In this document: positions 36,634 through 48,194 of the stretch, one piece after another
Layout: each line of letters opens with the position of its first letter
How positions within the stretch are numbered: the first letter of the stretch is position 1
Assembly: GCA_027574665.1 (NCBI GenBank)
Contig: CM050650.1
Span: forward strand, 105,063,086-105,127,085
DNA length: 64,000 nucleotides
Reading direction: 5' to 3'
Origin: Rhynochetos jubatus
Taxonomy: Eukaryota > Chordata > Aves > Eurypygiformes > Rhynochetidae
The notes under the pieces: model-generated
The model's input: only the letters and a program-made list of their open reading frames with translations
Databases searched by the model: none
What the model was told of the DNA's origin: nothing
Position numbers and translations under genes: made by a program

Positions 36634-39600
36634 GACTGTGTGGTGCTTCCAAGAAGTCAAGTGTTAGTAAGATAACCTGGATGGGATTACAGAATTAGTA
36701 ACCAGTACTTAGTTTTCAGGAAATGTACTAATTAGTGTAATAATGTTTGATTTTTGCCAGTGAAAAAAAAATAATTGTCATGTTGTCTTAAGGCTCTTGC
36801 TTCTTTGAAGATGCTGGAAATAAAATGAATTAGGACAGAAGGAGATCTAATCACCAGTCAAAACATGGGAAAGCCACACAATAGAATGGCTGTTAGTCCA
36901 GAAATATAGCATGAGATGGATACTGTGTTATTAAACAACAATTAGGAATATTTTATTTTCTAATGTAAATATTTAACTTTATAGATACATATCAGAGGGA
37001 TGGAGAAAGTATTTTCAAAGTGACTTCTGAAAGCCAACATTACACTTTTAATTTCTTTATTTTACAGTGTGAAATGTACAATACTCATCTGCAGCAATTC
37101 ATTTATTAAAACCTTGAAAATGCCAGCATTCCATAATGAATTTTTATTTTTGTATTAGCAGCTTAAAGAAGGCAAAACTTACTGAAGGTGCATTTTTGGG
37201 GACAGACGGAACTACATTTCAGATTCAAACCCAGCTTTGCTGTTACAGGTGTTAATTACTTAATATCAGACCTTTTAAAATAGTAACTGAGAAGGTGATA
37301 TAAATGTGTGCTGTTGTTCAGGATTTTTTTTATAATAGAAGCACTCAAATCATGAACCAGCTGAACAGAATTTGGAAACTCAACTTTCATTTCTTTTGTT
37401 GTTGTTGTTTTTTCCCCAAACCAGGACAGAAAAACAACAAACCTGGTTTGTAACCATGCAGAAAAAGATGAAAAGCTAACTAAATAAACAAGCAGAGATA
37501 TAAAAGGAAAATGGACTGAGCAAAATGCAGAGGGGAAATAGCAGAAAAGAAGTGAGACATATTAATTATTTTCAGCAAAGATTTTTTTTTCCTTCTGCAG
37601 CTGTGGTTGTCTTGATTTTCTAGATACAACTGAAATATTTTCTGTATCTCAAATAGCAAAACACTAAGCAGATCTCTGTGAAAATCTGAGTAAATAACAT
37701 CTGCAGTTATTTCACAACTTACATTAACAACTAAAGCTTAATTATTTAATATTTTCATTTTCTTCCTTATAATACCGATCACTGCACATGGATCGTTACA
37801 CTTTTGTGGCAATAACTTTAGATTCCCTGGATCTCATTAATATAAATGCAATTTCTGTGGGATGCGTTAACTTCAAAGAGGGTGCACAGTGTGTAAGTCG
37901 GTATGAATTTATGTAACTAAGTTGTCAGAGTTAGGCCTGAGTCTTATTTTCCCATGCACATATGCATATTTTGTTTCTTTCCTGCCTGCCTTACTCCTCA
38001 GTAGTTCTGGAGATTTACAGAGCCAGATTGTGCTTAGCATTTACGAAGAATTTCAGAGAACATGCGTTCATGTTCCATGAAGCATAGATTTCATTTGTGA
38101 TGCATATGAAGGCTAAATGTAATACATATTTTACCGTCGCAAAGAATGGTACTTAATGCCTAGCATGTTTGAAAGGGTTTTTTTTAATTGGATATGGATT
38201 TTACAAAACTCATTAGTTCCCTGTAGTGAAATATATAGTGAAAAATTATATTGTGTGATAATTATATTCCATTAATCCGTAAAGCACATGAATAACCCTC
38301 CCCTGTTTCACAGGACTGTTTTGAATGTTCTACAAAGTGCTTCCCTTCTGTAAATCACAGGCAAGAAGGACATTGTGGATGGTCTTAATGTTTTTAGGAC
38401 AATTTCCTTGTGTTTTATGGTACCAGGAGGAAAGAGAGCGCTGTGTAGATTTGGGTGGGGACACTGTGTTTTAGAGATTCTGATGGTAGATGTGAGCCAT
38501 CAGATCATGAATCTCAACTGGCTGAGGATAGCAGTGGCGGTAGGTTTATGTCAGGCTCAGTGACCTATTCATTTGAACGCTGCATCCTCACAACCTGAAG
38601 TGTGGAACTGAGGATATGTACAAATGTTGTTTCTTACTATCTGGCATTCCTCTAACTGTGTTACAGCTACTGATTTTTCTAAACTCACTGTTTATGAGGC
38701 GGGCTCATACTCAGTTACCGGATTCACTAGATAATTTTGGGGTTTTTGTAATCTAATTTGTATTTTTTAATTTGATTGAAAGGGTTTGGCAAATGAAACA
38801 GTTGTTGATTTACTCTCCCTTCTTCATCCACCCTTTCAATCAGACATTTTGCACTCTTGTACGCTTAAGGTTATGTCATTTTTTCTCCCCTAATGTGTGG
38901 TTTTGACTTTGATCCCTGACCTGACACTGAAGTGACTGATTTTTTTCATATATTTGGGCTAGACTCCAGCCAAAATAAACTATTCCTTGTGTTTTTATAA
39001 ACATAAATATTTATTAGTGTTCAAAAGCTCTGAACTGAAAACAGATTTAGAACCAGTGGAGGGAGGTAGTGACTGTCAGTGTTTAACTATCCCTTCCTCT
39101 GGGAAACTTTTCCTTACTATGCAAAGATTGATTCTCAGTGGCTCCTTACTCTGGAGTATTAGATGAAGTCCTGTGTAGGGTGCCAGAAAAGTGAATTTTA
39201 CATGAACGAGTAAGGTGTTCCTGCATTCTGCTTGTCTGGCCAGTGCCTATTTATTTACAGATGTCAAACTTAGCACCTTCCAAACTACATTAAAAACTGA
39301 TTTTAGGATTACATTCTAGATTCAATATACATTTTGACTATTTGATTTGAAAATGATAACTGTATGTATATTCACAGAGTGTCCTATTCTGTAGCAAGTC
39401 ACATTCGGATATATGTATTGTGGAAAGTCAGAGCAAGTTTGGGTTTTTTTTTTTTCCAGTTTGTTTTACCTAATAAGTTTCTTTCGGTCCATTAATGTTG
39501 TGCAGACAATGTCACAAATCTTTTCTATTTTGGCTATTGCATGGACCTACTTCTGCAATGTAATTTATAGTAATTGGATTATTGAATGACTATAATAGTT

Positions 39601-40495
39601 ATCAAGAATTGAAGTAATAGATGTAGGCAGAGTAATTTCATGCTTTTCAGATGAGATTATATTACATTTAGGATAGGTCACAAATGACTCCATGACTTTA
39701 CCAATTTTAATTAACTTTAATATCTAAGAAGAAAAAAGAACCTTGCTAAATTGTCAGTCCTTGTAACTTTCGTTGTTTTTTTACAGCTAGCAGTTTTCTA
39801 CACAAAACATTTTATCTTTTAATTTTTTTTTTTTGACGTATTTCCTTTCATGGTCTTTTCAAAATGTTATTTTGGGCTGTCCTTGAAACTGAAGTGGGTG
39901 ATCTGCTGGACCAAGATTGATTCTTTTCCAGGCTGCCAATCATTCTTCTGTTCGGGAGAGGACTGGTATTGAAGCTTTTATGTACATATTTTGATATTTT
40001 GTCTGTGAAAGTCATTCAGTGTGTAGCCTGAGATCTCTGTAATGGAATTGATGAGTTTTAGGGTTAAAAAACAGGCCTCACAATCCTTCTCCTAAACCGT
40101 GGAAACCTGCTCAAAGGCAGTGCTTGTGGCAGTGCGTGTCACTGTTGTAGTACTAGTTACTACCCTTGCTAATTTCTTTTCCTCTAAATTAACATATGTA
40201 TGCCACTAAAATTAATATTTTTATGTCTCTAACTTTATTACTTCTAGACATTTACTTAAATCACTAAAGCATGAAGAAAACCAGAAACCTCCTCCCAGTG
40301 TGGCAGAAGTCTGCAGAGATGCTCATGTTAAGCACGAGCCAGCTCTTGTACTGTAATGTTGTACCATGCTGACAAAGGTTAGCCTAGTTGTACTGAAATA
40401 GTTTCATTTTCTCAATTAGCAGGCTGTTGTAAATAGAACTTGGCTGTGAGAAAGAGCAGAATGTAAAATCTAAGTTACAGTATAGCATTTCCCAA
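36634..40495. other. Non-coding stretch
   Basis: AT-rich with several T runs (for example near 39,447-39,458 and 39,822-39,834). No exon or transposon recognised. Confidence 0.5.
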
Positions 40496-40930
40496 AGCCC
40501 TTGTGCCTTCAAAACCAGAAGCAATGCATTTTGGTGGGGAGAGTCGAGCATCCAAATGCTGAGGGGACCGCTGGGTCACAGTGTCCCTGCCCAAAGCCCT
40601 GGAGCCCCATTTGAGCCCAGCCCAGCACCTTCTGTCTCTGCCTGAGCCATGTGGGCACCGGCTGGTGCCAGCTTTCCTCCTGACTTGTTTGGGTTTCCTG
40701 GCTTGGCCTTGTCTTGCCCCTTTGCCTGGCACTTGGTGGTCTGTTGCCAGGATCACCCTCACTGCCTGCTCGCCTCCCCGTCGAGAGCACCCCTTCTTCC
40801 TACTGCTCCCTGACACCGAGTGTCGGCTGTGCAGGAGGTGACTCTGGCAGCTGGTCGTCTGCCACTGCTTCAGTGGTTGCCCATGGCTGTGTTTAGTCCT
40901 GTACCAGCTGGTGTTTTTCCTCAGGTAAGG
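40496..40930. other. Isolated GC-rich block of unknown nature
   Basis: About 430 bp of clearly higher GC than the AT-rich DNA on both sides, with open frames on both strands (minus 40,475-40,954, 159 codons; not recognised). On plus it ends at a near-ideal donor, CTCAG|GTAAGG, at 40,923-40,931. It could be an old repeat, an alternative first exon of a non-coding RNA, or a decayed gene piece. No domain seen. Confidence 0.35.
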
Positions 40931-41589
40931 TACAGAATGGGGTAAATGGCACACAAGTGGTATAGATTTTGTTTATATGTATAGAAAATATATGCAAAAA
41001 ATACAACTGAAGGGATTTTTTTTCTGCCCCAAATTGCATTATATTCTCCAAAGTTATAAATTTGAAAACAGTAACAAACGGTTTGTAACAAAAAGATTTA
41101 TTAAACACATTGCCAGTTGAGTAATCTTTCAGGAGGCTGTTTGCTATAGCATTTCTCATGTTTATTATTACTGACTAAACAAAGTAATGCAGATTGTAAT
41201 AACAAGTAATTTTTGTTATCTAATCAAACCATTTCAATTTTGGAATGTGTTTCTTCTGGAATTTATGGACAACCCATTACCATTTTGGCAAGACAAATTT
41301 ATTATTTCTGGCTCTGATAGGTGTCATGTTTCAAGTGATAATGAGTCTGTAACTTCACTTGGCAGTTTGTTTAATGATCTGTTGACTGTAATTTTTTCCT
41401 CTGGTAGGGATGCTAATGTACCCTACTGCAGCTTGAAGTGCTGCCTCTTGTTCTGTCATTAAGAACAAATGAAATTAATTGATTCTGATTTTCTTTCAAA
41501 TCTGTTATGGTACATTATAAAATAGTTGTCAACTCTACCATCAGTAGAGGGTTTGATAAAATGACAACAGTAGTTAGACATAAGGAGTG
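40931..41589. other. Non-coding spacer
   Basis: AT-rich sequence between a GC-rich block and a CR1 copy; nothing recognised. Confidence 0.5.
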
Positions 41590-41959
41590 AAATGCAGAAT
41601 ATTTAATCTCCTCCACTGAGACAGCAGACTGAAGGACTTTGCTAGAACACTGCCCCTCAAACACAGGTGTGCTGTCCCCAGACTTATCTCTAGCAGGCCT
41701 GGTTTTATTCCTTTCCCCCTTCAAATCTAGTTTAAAGCTTTTCAATGAACCCTGCCAACTCCTATGCAAAGCTTCCTTTCCCCTTTTGAGACAGGTGTAC
41801 CCCATCTGGTGTCATGTAATCCAACCCATGGTCAAAAATCCCCAAATTCTGCCAGTGACACTAGGCTCGGAGGCAGGTATTGATCTGGTGGGTCTTTCTG
41901 TTTCTTCCCTCATCGTTCCCTGCAATTGGAAGGAGAGAGGAGAACATTACTTGTGCCCC

Positions 41960-43039
41960 TGTATTGGGTTTGCATGGCAAAGTTTTGGTAGTGGTGGAGC
42001 TACAGAGGTGGCTTCTGTGAGAAGCTGCTAGAAGCCTCCCGAGTGTCTGATAGAGCCAATGCCAGCTGGCTCCAAGACGGACCCACCACTGGCCAAGGCA
42101 GAGTCCATCAGCAACTGTGGTAGTGTCTCTGTGAGAACATATTTAAGAATGGTAAAAAAACCCTGAAGATAAGAACTTTATATCAGAGAGAGCAAGATGC
42201 GAGAAAACAGTCCTGCAGACACCAAGGTCAGTGGAGAAGGAGGGGAAGGAGGAGCTCCAGGCACTGGAGCAGAGATGCCTTGGCAGTTTGTGGTCCAGAC
42301 CATGGTGAGGCTGGCTGTGCCCTGCAGCCATGGAGGGTCGTAGGGTAGCAGAGACCCACCTGCAGCACAGGGAGGACCCTACACTGGAGCAGGGGGATGC
42401 CCGCAGGAGGCTGTGACCCCATGGGCAGCCCACGCTGGAGCAGGCTCCTGGCAGGAGCTGTGGCCCTGTGGAGAGTGGAACCCAGGCTGGAGCAGGTTTG
42501 CTGGCAGGACTTGTGACCCCGTGGGAGGGACCCCATGCTGGACCATGGGCAGAGTGTGAGGAGTCCTGAGGAGGAAGGAGCGGCAGAGACAACGTGTGAT
42601 GAACACATTCTAGTGAAGGGTGTCCCTGCCTATGCAGAGGGGTTGGAACCAGATGATCTTTAAGGTCCCTTCCAACCCAAACCATTCTAGGGTTCTGTGA
42701 ACTGACCACAACCCCCATTCCCTGTTCCCCAGTGCTGTATGGGGGAGGTAGAAAAAAGTCGGAGTGAATTTGAGCCTGGAGAAGAGGAGAGGGATAGGGG
42801 ACAAGGGTTTAAGGTTTGGATATAGTTCTCTTTTACTCTGATTTGATTAGTGATAAATTAAATTTTCCCTATGTCGAGTCTGTTTTGCCTGTGATGGTAA
42901 CTGGTCAGTGATCTCTCCCTGCCCTTATCTCAACTCAGGAGCCTTCCATTACATTTTCTCTTCCCTGCCTAACTGGGGAGGGCACTGATAGAGTGACTTT
43001 GGTGGGCACCTGGCCTCCAGCCAGGGTCAACCCAGCACA
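41960..43039 (+). mobile_element. Solo LTR of a second retrovirus family, inside CR1
   Basis: Starts TGTATTGGGTTTGCATGG and ends GCCAGGGTCAACCCAGCACA. The flanks are GCCCC (41,955-41,959) and GCTCC (43,040-43,044), a 5-bp target duplication with one difference. A TATA-like ATATTTAAG sits near 42,137. The CR1 ORF1 text continues directly from one side to the other. Sequence is unrelated by eye to the TGTGCTGG-type LTRs in this window. It carries a CR1 3' tail (42,615-42,700). No internal region is present, so this is a fossil solo LTR. Confidence 0.85.
42615..42700 (+). mobile_element. CR1 3' tail inside the LTR
   Basis: From GAAGGGTGTCCCTGCC to GGTTCTGTGA this is the last ~86 bp of a CR1 element in plus orientation. 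It contains the well-known 3' block with GATGATCTTTAAGGTCCC. It lies within the LTR at 41,960-43,039, with LTR-like sequence on both sides. It is either a very short CR1 insertion into this copy or a piece fixed in the LTR family. Confidence 0.85.
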
Positions 43040-43113
43040 GCTCCTGAACCAGTGATCCCAAGGCCCTGAAGTCTCAATTGCCCTTGGACTTTTTGTTGCA
43101 ACTTCACGGCCCA

Positions 43114-43163
43114 GTGAAGTCAATGTGAAGAAAATTAACTCTTTCCTGCCTGAAACCAGCACA
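43114..43163 (-). mobile_element. LTR 5'-end fragment inside CR1
   Basis: Read on minus it begins TGTGCTGGTTTCAGGCAGG, the same start as the LTR at 58,280, and lasts about 50 bp. CR1 ORF1 sequence lies on both sides. It is probably the remains of an insertion that later lost most of its length. Confidence 0.7.
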
Positions 43164-43993
43164 CCGTACCAGGGCAGGAAGCTTTCTCTTCACATCTTTA
43201 ACCCAGGCCCCAGCGAAGCTGCAGACTTCCCTGAGAGGTGGGTGCTGGCTGTATATTGGACCATCCATTCCCCTCAGAAGTGAGTCTCCCATGACAATGA
43301 TCTGTCATTTTTTCTTTATGGAAGCAGTTTTGACGCAGAGCATATCCCAACTTAACCTCAGTGACACCTCTGACCTAGATGAACTACCGTCCTCATCATT
43401 GTTCGGTTCCACCTGCAGAGCCCTGCAGTTATCGTGCCAGGGCACCTGGGAAGGTGGGGGGAGTCATGGAGAAGCTGCCCCTGCTGTGCCGGGCAGGCAC
43501 TTGACTGCAGTGCAGCCTGTTCCCGCCGGAGCTTGGTCTGGGAAGCTGCGTGCGTCGTGGGGGTGCAGAGCTCAGAGGGGCCATGGCTTTCTGCTGGGGG
43601 GATGCCACTGCTCCCTGCTCCGGGTGGCAGAGCTTCAGTGCCTTTCCCTTTCCCCTTCCCTCCTAGCATGCTCACCAAACAAGGTTCTTTGTGCTATAGT
43701 TATATACAAAACTTTCAGGATTAGTAATTTTCCCAGTACGAATGGGCATGTAGTCTCCTGTTTTTGACAAGCAAGGAGGCCCATCTGGTGCTATCAAACC
43801 TTCCAAACCTTGAGTTTTCTTGCTGAATTAGCAATGTGCACAGAACAGTGAGAAATGGAGCATCATCAAAACAGCTTAACACACAGAAAATCATCTGAAC
43901 TGCTGTATTATTGTAAGGGTTGACCTTTAACACTTCGGCTTGTCAGTCTAACACACAATGCACATCGGGCCTGCAACACCCCGGCTCCCCTCG

Positions 43994-44015
43994 GGGGTCC
44001 CGGCTTCGGGACCCC
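43994..44015. other. Perfect GC-rich hairpin
   Basis: Nine-base arms GGGGTCCCG and CGGGACCCC flank a GCTT loop. They lie within a ~110-bp CpG-rich patch (about 43,965-44,080) in otherwise CpG-poor DNA. No factor-independent termination role applies in a vertebrate, and the function is unknown. Confidence 0.6.
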
Positions 44016-46374
44016 TGTGCGCCGCGCTGGAGCGCCCCCCTACGGATCCTGCCGGTGCCGTAGCTGCTCGCCTCTGGAGGAACTTGACTGAAACTCAGGA
44101 GAAATCAATCTGTATGTGTGTTTGGGGTTTTTTTTTATTCATTTAAGTAACAGCAGTTGGTATTCATTGAAACTTGCAAATAATACAACATATGTGTTTT
44201 GATAATTTCAAGTTGTTTCTGTAGACAGTCACGCTTTGAATTGAAAATTCACAAGTTCGTCATGAAATAGGTTGAGAGATGGCAAATGAAGATGAGAAGG
44301 GATAGGGCAGGTATAGGGTAGTGTTTGGTTTACATGGAAGCCCAAAGTTAGCATCACAACTGAGTACAGTGCTATAATGTGTAATTTACTATTTTTAGCA
44401 GGAAGTCTAGTAATGTCAGTGACAATGTTGTATTACTCATTACCCTCCCACTGTGATGAACAGTGACTTCAGCACATGCTTGTATGTTCTTTTCAGACTT
44501 CTTTTTTTAAGTCTGTCTTGTGATTCAAGGAGCATCCACATTTGCACTGGACTGAACCATTTGCACTGGCTCCTTAGCACCGTAACAGACGTAGTGAGGA
44601 AATCTTGAATCTGAGGCCACAACTATTGTATGTGGTTGTAGGACCTGACTGTCAGCTAGCAGTGTAGAGGTCTCAAAGAATTCTCACTGCATAGTAAAAT
44701 AGTTATTTTATTCTGTGTGGAGGAGCTATGCAGTCCTCATTTTAAAATTAATTCATATTTTGGAATCAGTTGTGTGTAAGTATGAATAATGTTTCCTGTA
44801 ACTGATAATACAACTTCACATTATGCTGAGCCTGCAAGTGTGTTTTTCATAAGCTCCTGTGGTCAGTGAAACTTGGTTGAATACTCAACCAAAGTATTTT
44901 GCTACCATCCTCTTGTCAGGCTCAGAATAAGGCTTTAATATTAAAATAAAGAGAAGAAAGTAGTAAACTAGCCACAATAGATGAAAACTTGAAGCTACTC
45001 CTCAGGACTTCTTCAATAAGTGACAAAGAGATTGTATCTAATTTTTGAAGAGTACACTTTATATTACCATGGCTTTGCAGTTATGGCGTTTTTACAAGCT
45101 GAAGACTACAGCCAGTCCTGAGCAAGTAAGGCATCTGTAACCCAAATAATTGTCAGTTGGTGGCTCTGTGCTAACACTGAGTTGAGGATTTTAGGATTAC
45201 TGCCCCACATACTGCATGTCGAAAAGACTACACAGCAAGGAATATGGTTAAGTAGGTGCAGGTATATTAAATGCATCTGAGAGATGTCCTGTGGTACTCC
45301 AGTGAAGATTAAAGAGTGAGAAAGCATTCTGAGCTGGGTGTTTGTGTAGAGCCCTATTCTTCTTTCTTCCAAACAGTTTACTTTTTTTTTATAGCATTGT
45401 AGGATCCTACTGTTTGTATTAAGATTCAAATCAGATGAATGCTTTTATCTTTTTTCCTGTTGTTCAGTATAAGGCAGTAGATGTGGTCTTCTCATTTGAT
45501 TGAGGAAAGACTTCTCGAGTTCTTGACTGTGGGAGGGGGCCAGCAAGTCTGCAGTTTTGGGTGTCCGTATCCACCCATCTTCTTGAACAGACTTTGTCTC
45601 TCAGTGTTTGCGTTTGCTGCTTTTAGCCATACCATTTGCTCAGTTTGCAGCTGCCTGGCAAAGTCTAACACGCTTCCGTCCTTCTTGCGCTGATGAGAGA
45701 TTGTTGGGTCCACCGGATTCAAGAGTTGACTCATGACAGGCCACTGTTAGGCCCATCTTTCTTATATTAAGCTTGTTTGCAGACTTAACCATAGTCTCTT
45801 TGTAAATCTGTGTGTGCTGTGTTTGAGCCTGCCAGGCATCTGTTTAAATAACCAGCACATCTGTTGTATGTGTGTTGTCCTTTTGAAGCAAAACTATTAT
45901 GTGATGTTACTGCAATATCAGGAATCATTGTAGTAGTGTCGTTTTCATCTTTTCTAAATCTAGTTGTGGCTGGTTTAATCATTTAAAGAAGGGGTGTGTG
46001 TATGTGTGTGCTGGAGGTGATGCTGGGACGCAGTTATGGGAGTGGAAGAAGAAAGAGGTGAAACGACCTCTTTCCTTTTGCAAATGATGTGGGGAAAATC
46101 AAACTACCATTATGTAAATTTAAAAAAAAAATCACTTAGTCTTATGTTGTACTTTTACTTACAGTGGAATTTTCTACATTAATGTGAAATGCACTGGTGC
46201 AGTTTTGAAATACCACCTTCTTTTAGCTGTGTTCTAAGAGTAAAGCTGAAGGTGTTAAGTTCTTCTGCAATGTGAATAGCTTAATACTTCATAGTGTCTG
46301 TTGACTCCAGGAAGAATTGAGATAGCTTCTCTTTGAGTCTGTTACAGAATGAGGTCTTTATATCAGAATGTTAC

Positions 46375-46400
46375 AAAAAAAAAAAAAAAAAAAAAAAAAA
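46375..46400 (+). repeat. 26-nt poly-A tract
   Basis: Pure A run. No AATAAA or gene-like sequence is seen just upstream, so a processed-pseudogene tail is not supported. Confidence 0.9.
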
Positions 46401-47469
46401 TCACGGCATAAATGTTTCCTAGGATTTATTTCTCTTTTAGGAATGACATATTTTGGGGACTAATCAGTTAGCCAGTGTCAGCTTAAAATGCCTGATTCAT
46501 TTGAAATGTGAATCAGTGCCTCATTTTGAGTCTTAATTCAGATTAACTGTAGGTTTGAGGATATACACTTGAGTCTCTCATTTAAGCCTCTAAAGATCAA
46601 AGAGTTGCTGTCTAGCTTCAAAGTGTGTTACTAACACTCTACGTGAGCAATTAAAGCTGACTTGGTGTCTTTGGAGCCAGACATACGTACAACGTAGTAG
46701 TTAACACAAAATGAGAAGTATTTTAAGGGGTGGTTGCAGTGCTTATGTCGGTACTAATTTGTGGAATAGTTGCAAGTTTTACTAACACAGTTGGGTAACA
46801 GCTATGGAAAGAGACAAAGTAAAGGTTGGTAAGTAAAAATAATTTCTTAGGAATACAGTCAGGCAACTGAAGCAAGATTTAACCTTTTTCTGTTTGTTTT
46901 CTATCCCTAGTCAGTTGCTGGGTAATTGCATGTGCTGTAGGCTATCTGAAAGAAGCAAGGCATTTTTTAAGCTGTGTTTCCTGGGAGCCGGTTTCATTTC
47001 ATAATACACATAGCTGAGTTTGACTTGATTAAATTGAGTAAATGTATATCCATAGATTAACTTCATTATTCATGTCATGCAGTAAGAACGGGTTTATGCT
47101 TACGTAGTCATTTGGGAACTGTACACTTGGAGGGGGGTTTAAGACAAAGAAAAGAGAATATTTTTTATGAAAATGATAACCTCTATTAAAGCAACATTTA
47201 TGTAAGCCCTACATGTACTGACTATTTAAATGTCTTGGGGCACAATTATGACACTGCATTCCTTTCTGTCTGTCATGTAATGCTAATTTCAAAAAAATTA
47301 TATCTGACTTAAGGTGATAAGTAGTAAGCTGCTTCTATTTCACTGACAGGTATTCCTCTGTTACCAGTGCTTATTGAAAACTTGCCTGGCAAGCTATTTC
47401 CTCTTGTCCCTGCAGGACTCCTCATGTGCTATGAGGACTGTTCTCATTGTTATCTCTCACCTTAACCAT

Positions 47470-48194
47470 TGTTGTGGTTTAACTCCAGCCAGCAGCAAAG
47501 CACCACACAGCTGCTTGCTCACAGCCTCTGTCCTGCAGTGGGATTGGGAGAAGGATGGGAGGAAAAGACAAGAAGACTCGTGGCTTAATATAATAAAAAT
47601 TGAATAATTGAAGGGAAAAAAAATCATACTAATACTACTAACAATACCAACAATACAACTGTTCCTACTGAAAATATGTAATTAAAATAATACTACCACT
47701 ACTACTAATAAAAATATGTAAGGAAAGTAATCGGAAAGAAAACAAATGATACAACTGCTCACCACCCGCTGACTGATGGCCAGCCAGTCCCTGAGCAGCA
47801 AGAGCCAGAGAGAGCCCTGAGAGCCATCAAGCCAGTAGAGCCAGATCAAGCCCCAGTGTGGGAGAGAGACCCAGTGAATGAGAGACCAAGCCAAATCCCC
47901 AGCCCACTCCCCCCACACCTTATATACTGACCATGACGTTTTATGGCATGAAATGTCCCTTTGGTCATTTTGGATCAGCTGTCCCGGTTGTGTCCCCTAC
48001 CAGCTTCTTGTAGAGAAGAAGCGTGGGAACACAGGTGCAGTATCAGAAACTAAAAAAGTCCTTGACTTGGTATAAACATTCCTTAGCAACAACTGAAAAC
48101 ATCAGTATGTTATCAGTACTCAGCACAACCAAAACACAGCCTCATACTAGCTACTGGGAGGAAAATTAACTCCATCCCAGCTAAAACCAGCACA
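47470..48194 (-). mobile_element. Solo LTR, endogenous retrovirus (ERVL-like)
   Basis: On minus it runs from TGTGCTGGTTTTAGCTGGG to GAGTTAAACCACAACA, with a perfect 5-bp target duplication, ACCAT (47,465-47,469 and 48,195-48,199). It is 725 bp. A TATA-like TATATAAGG lies near 47,919-47,927. It is closest to the eroded copy at 6,935-7,577. No internal region is present. Intact flanks suggest moderate age. Confidence 0.92.

Larger units (their letters stand above)
41590..43680 (-). mobile_element. CR1 LINE ORF1 region, interrupted by LTR insertions
   Basis: The minus strand at 43,164-43,292 reads GDSLLRGMDGPI and REVCSFAGA, matching the SGNH/GDSL esterase-like domain of CR1 ORF1 (family pattern VVGDSLLRGTEAPI...REVCCLPGA). 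The end of that domain (pattern DGVHLS.RGK...LAGLI) appears on the far side of the insertion, at 41,590-41,959. The copy is therefore split into 43,164-43,680, 43,040-43,113 and 41,590-41,959. Frames are broken and the RT region is absent. The upstream edge near 43,680 is approximate. It predates the two LTR pieces inside it. Confidence 0.85.
43681..47469. other. Non-coding stretch
   Basis: Mostly AT-rich. It contains a small GC-rich hairpin (43,965-44,080) and a poly-A run (46,375-46,400), both listed separately. No exon recognised. Confidence 0.5.

Noticed and set aside
42143-42718. 191-codon minus-strand frame
   Set aside because: Lies entirely in an LTR and its CR1 tail; no protein similarity recognised.
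46375-46400. Poly-A tract as the tail of a processed pseudogene
   Set aside because: No polyadenylation signal or gene-like sequence upstream and no target duplication seen.
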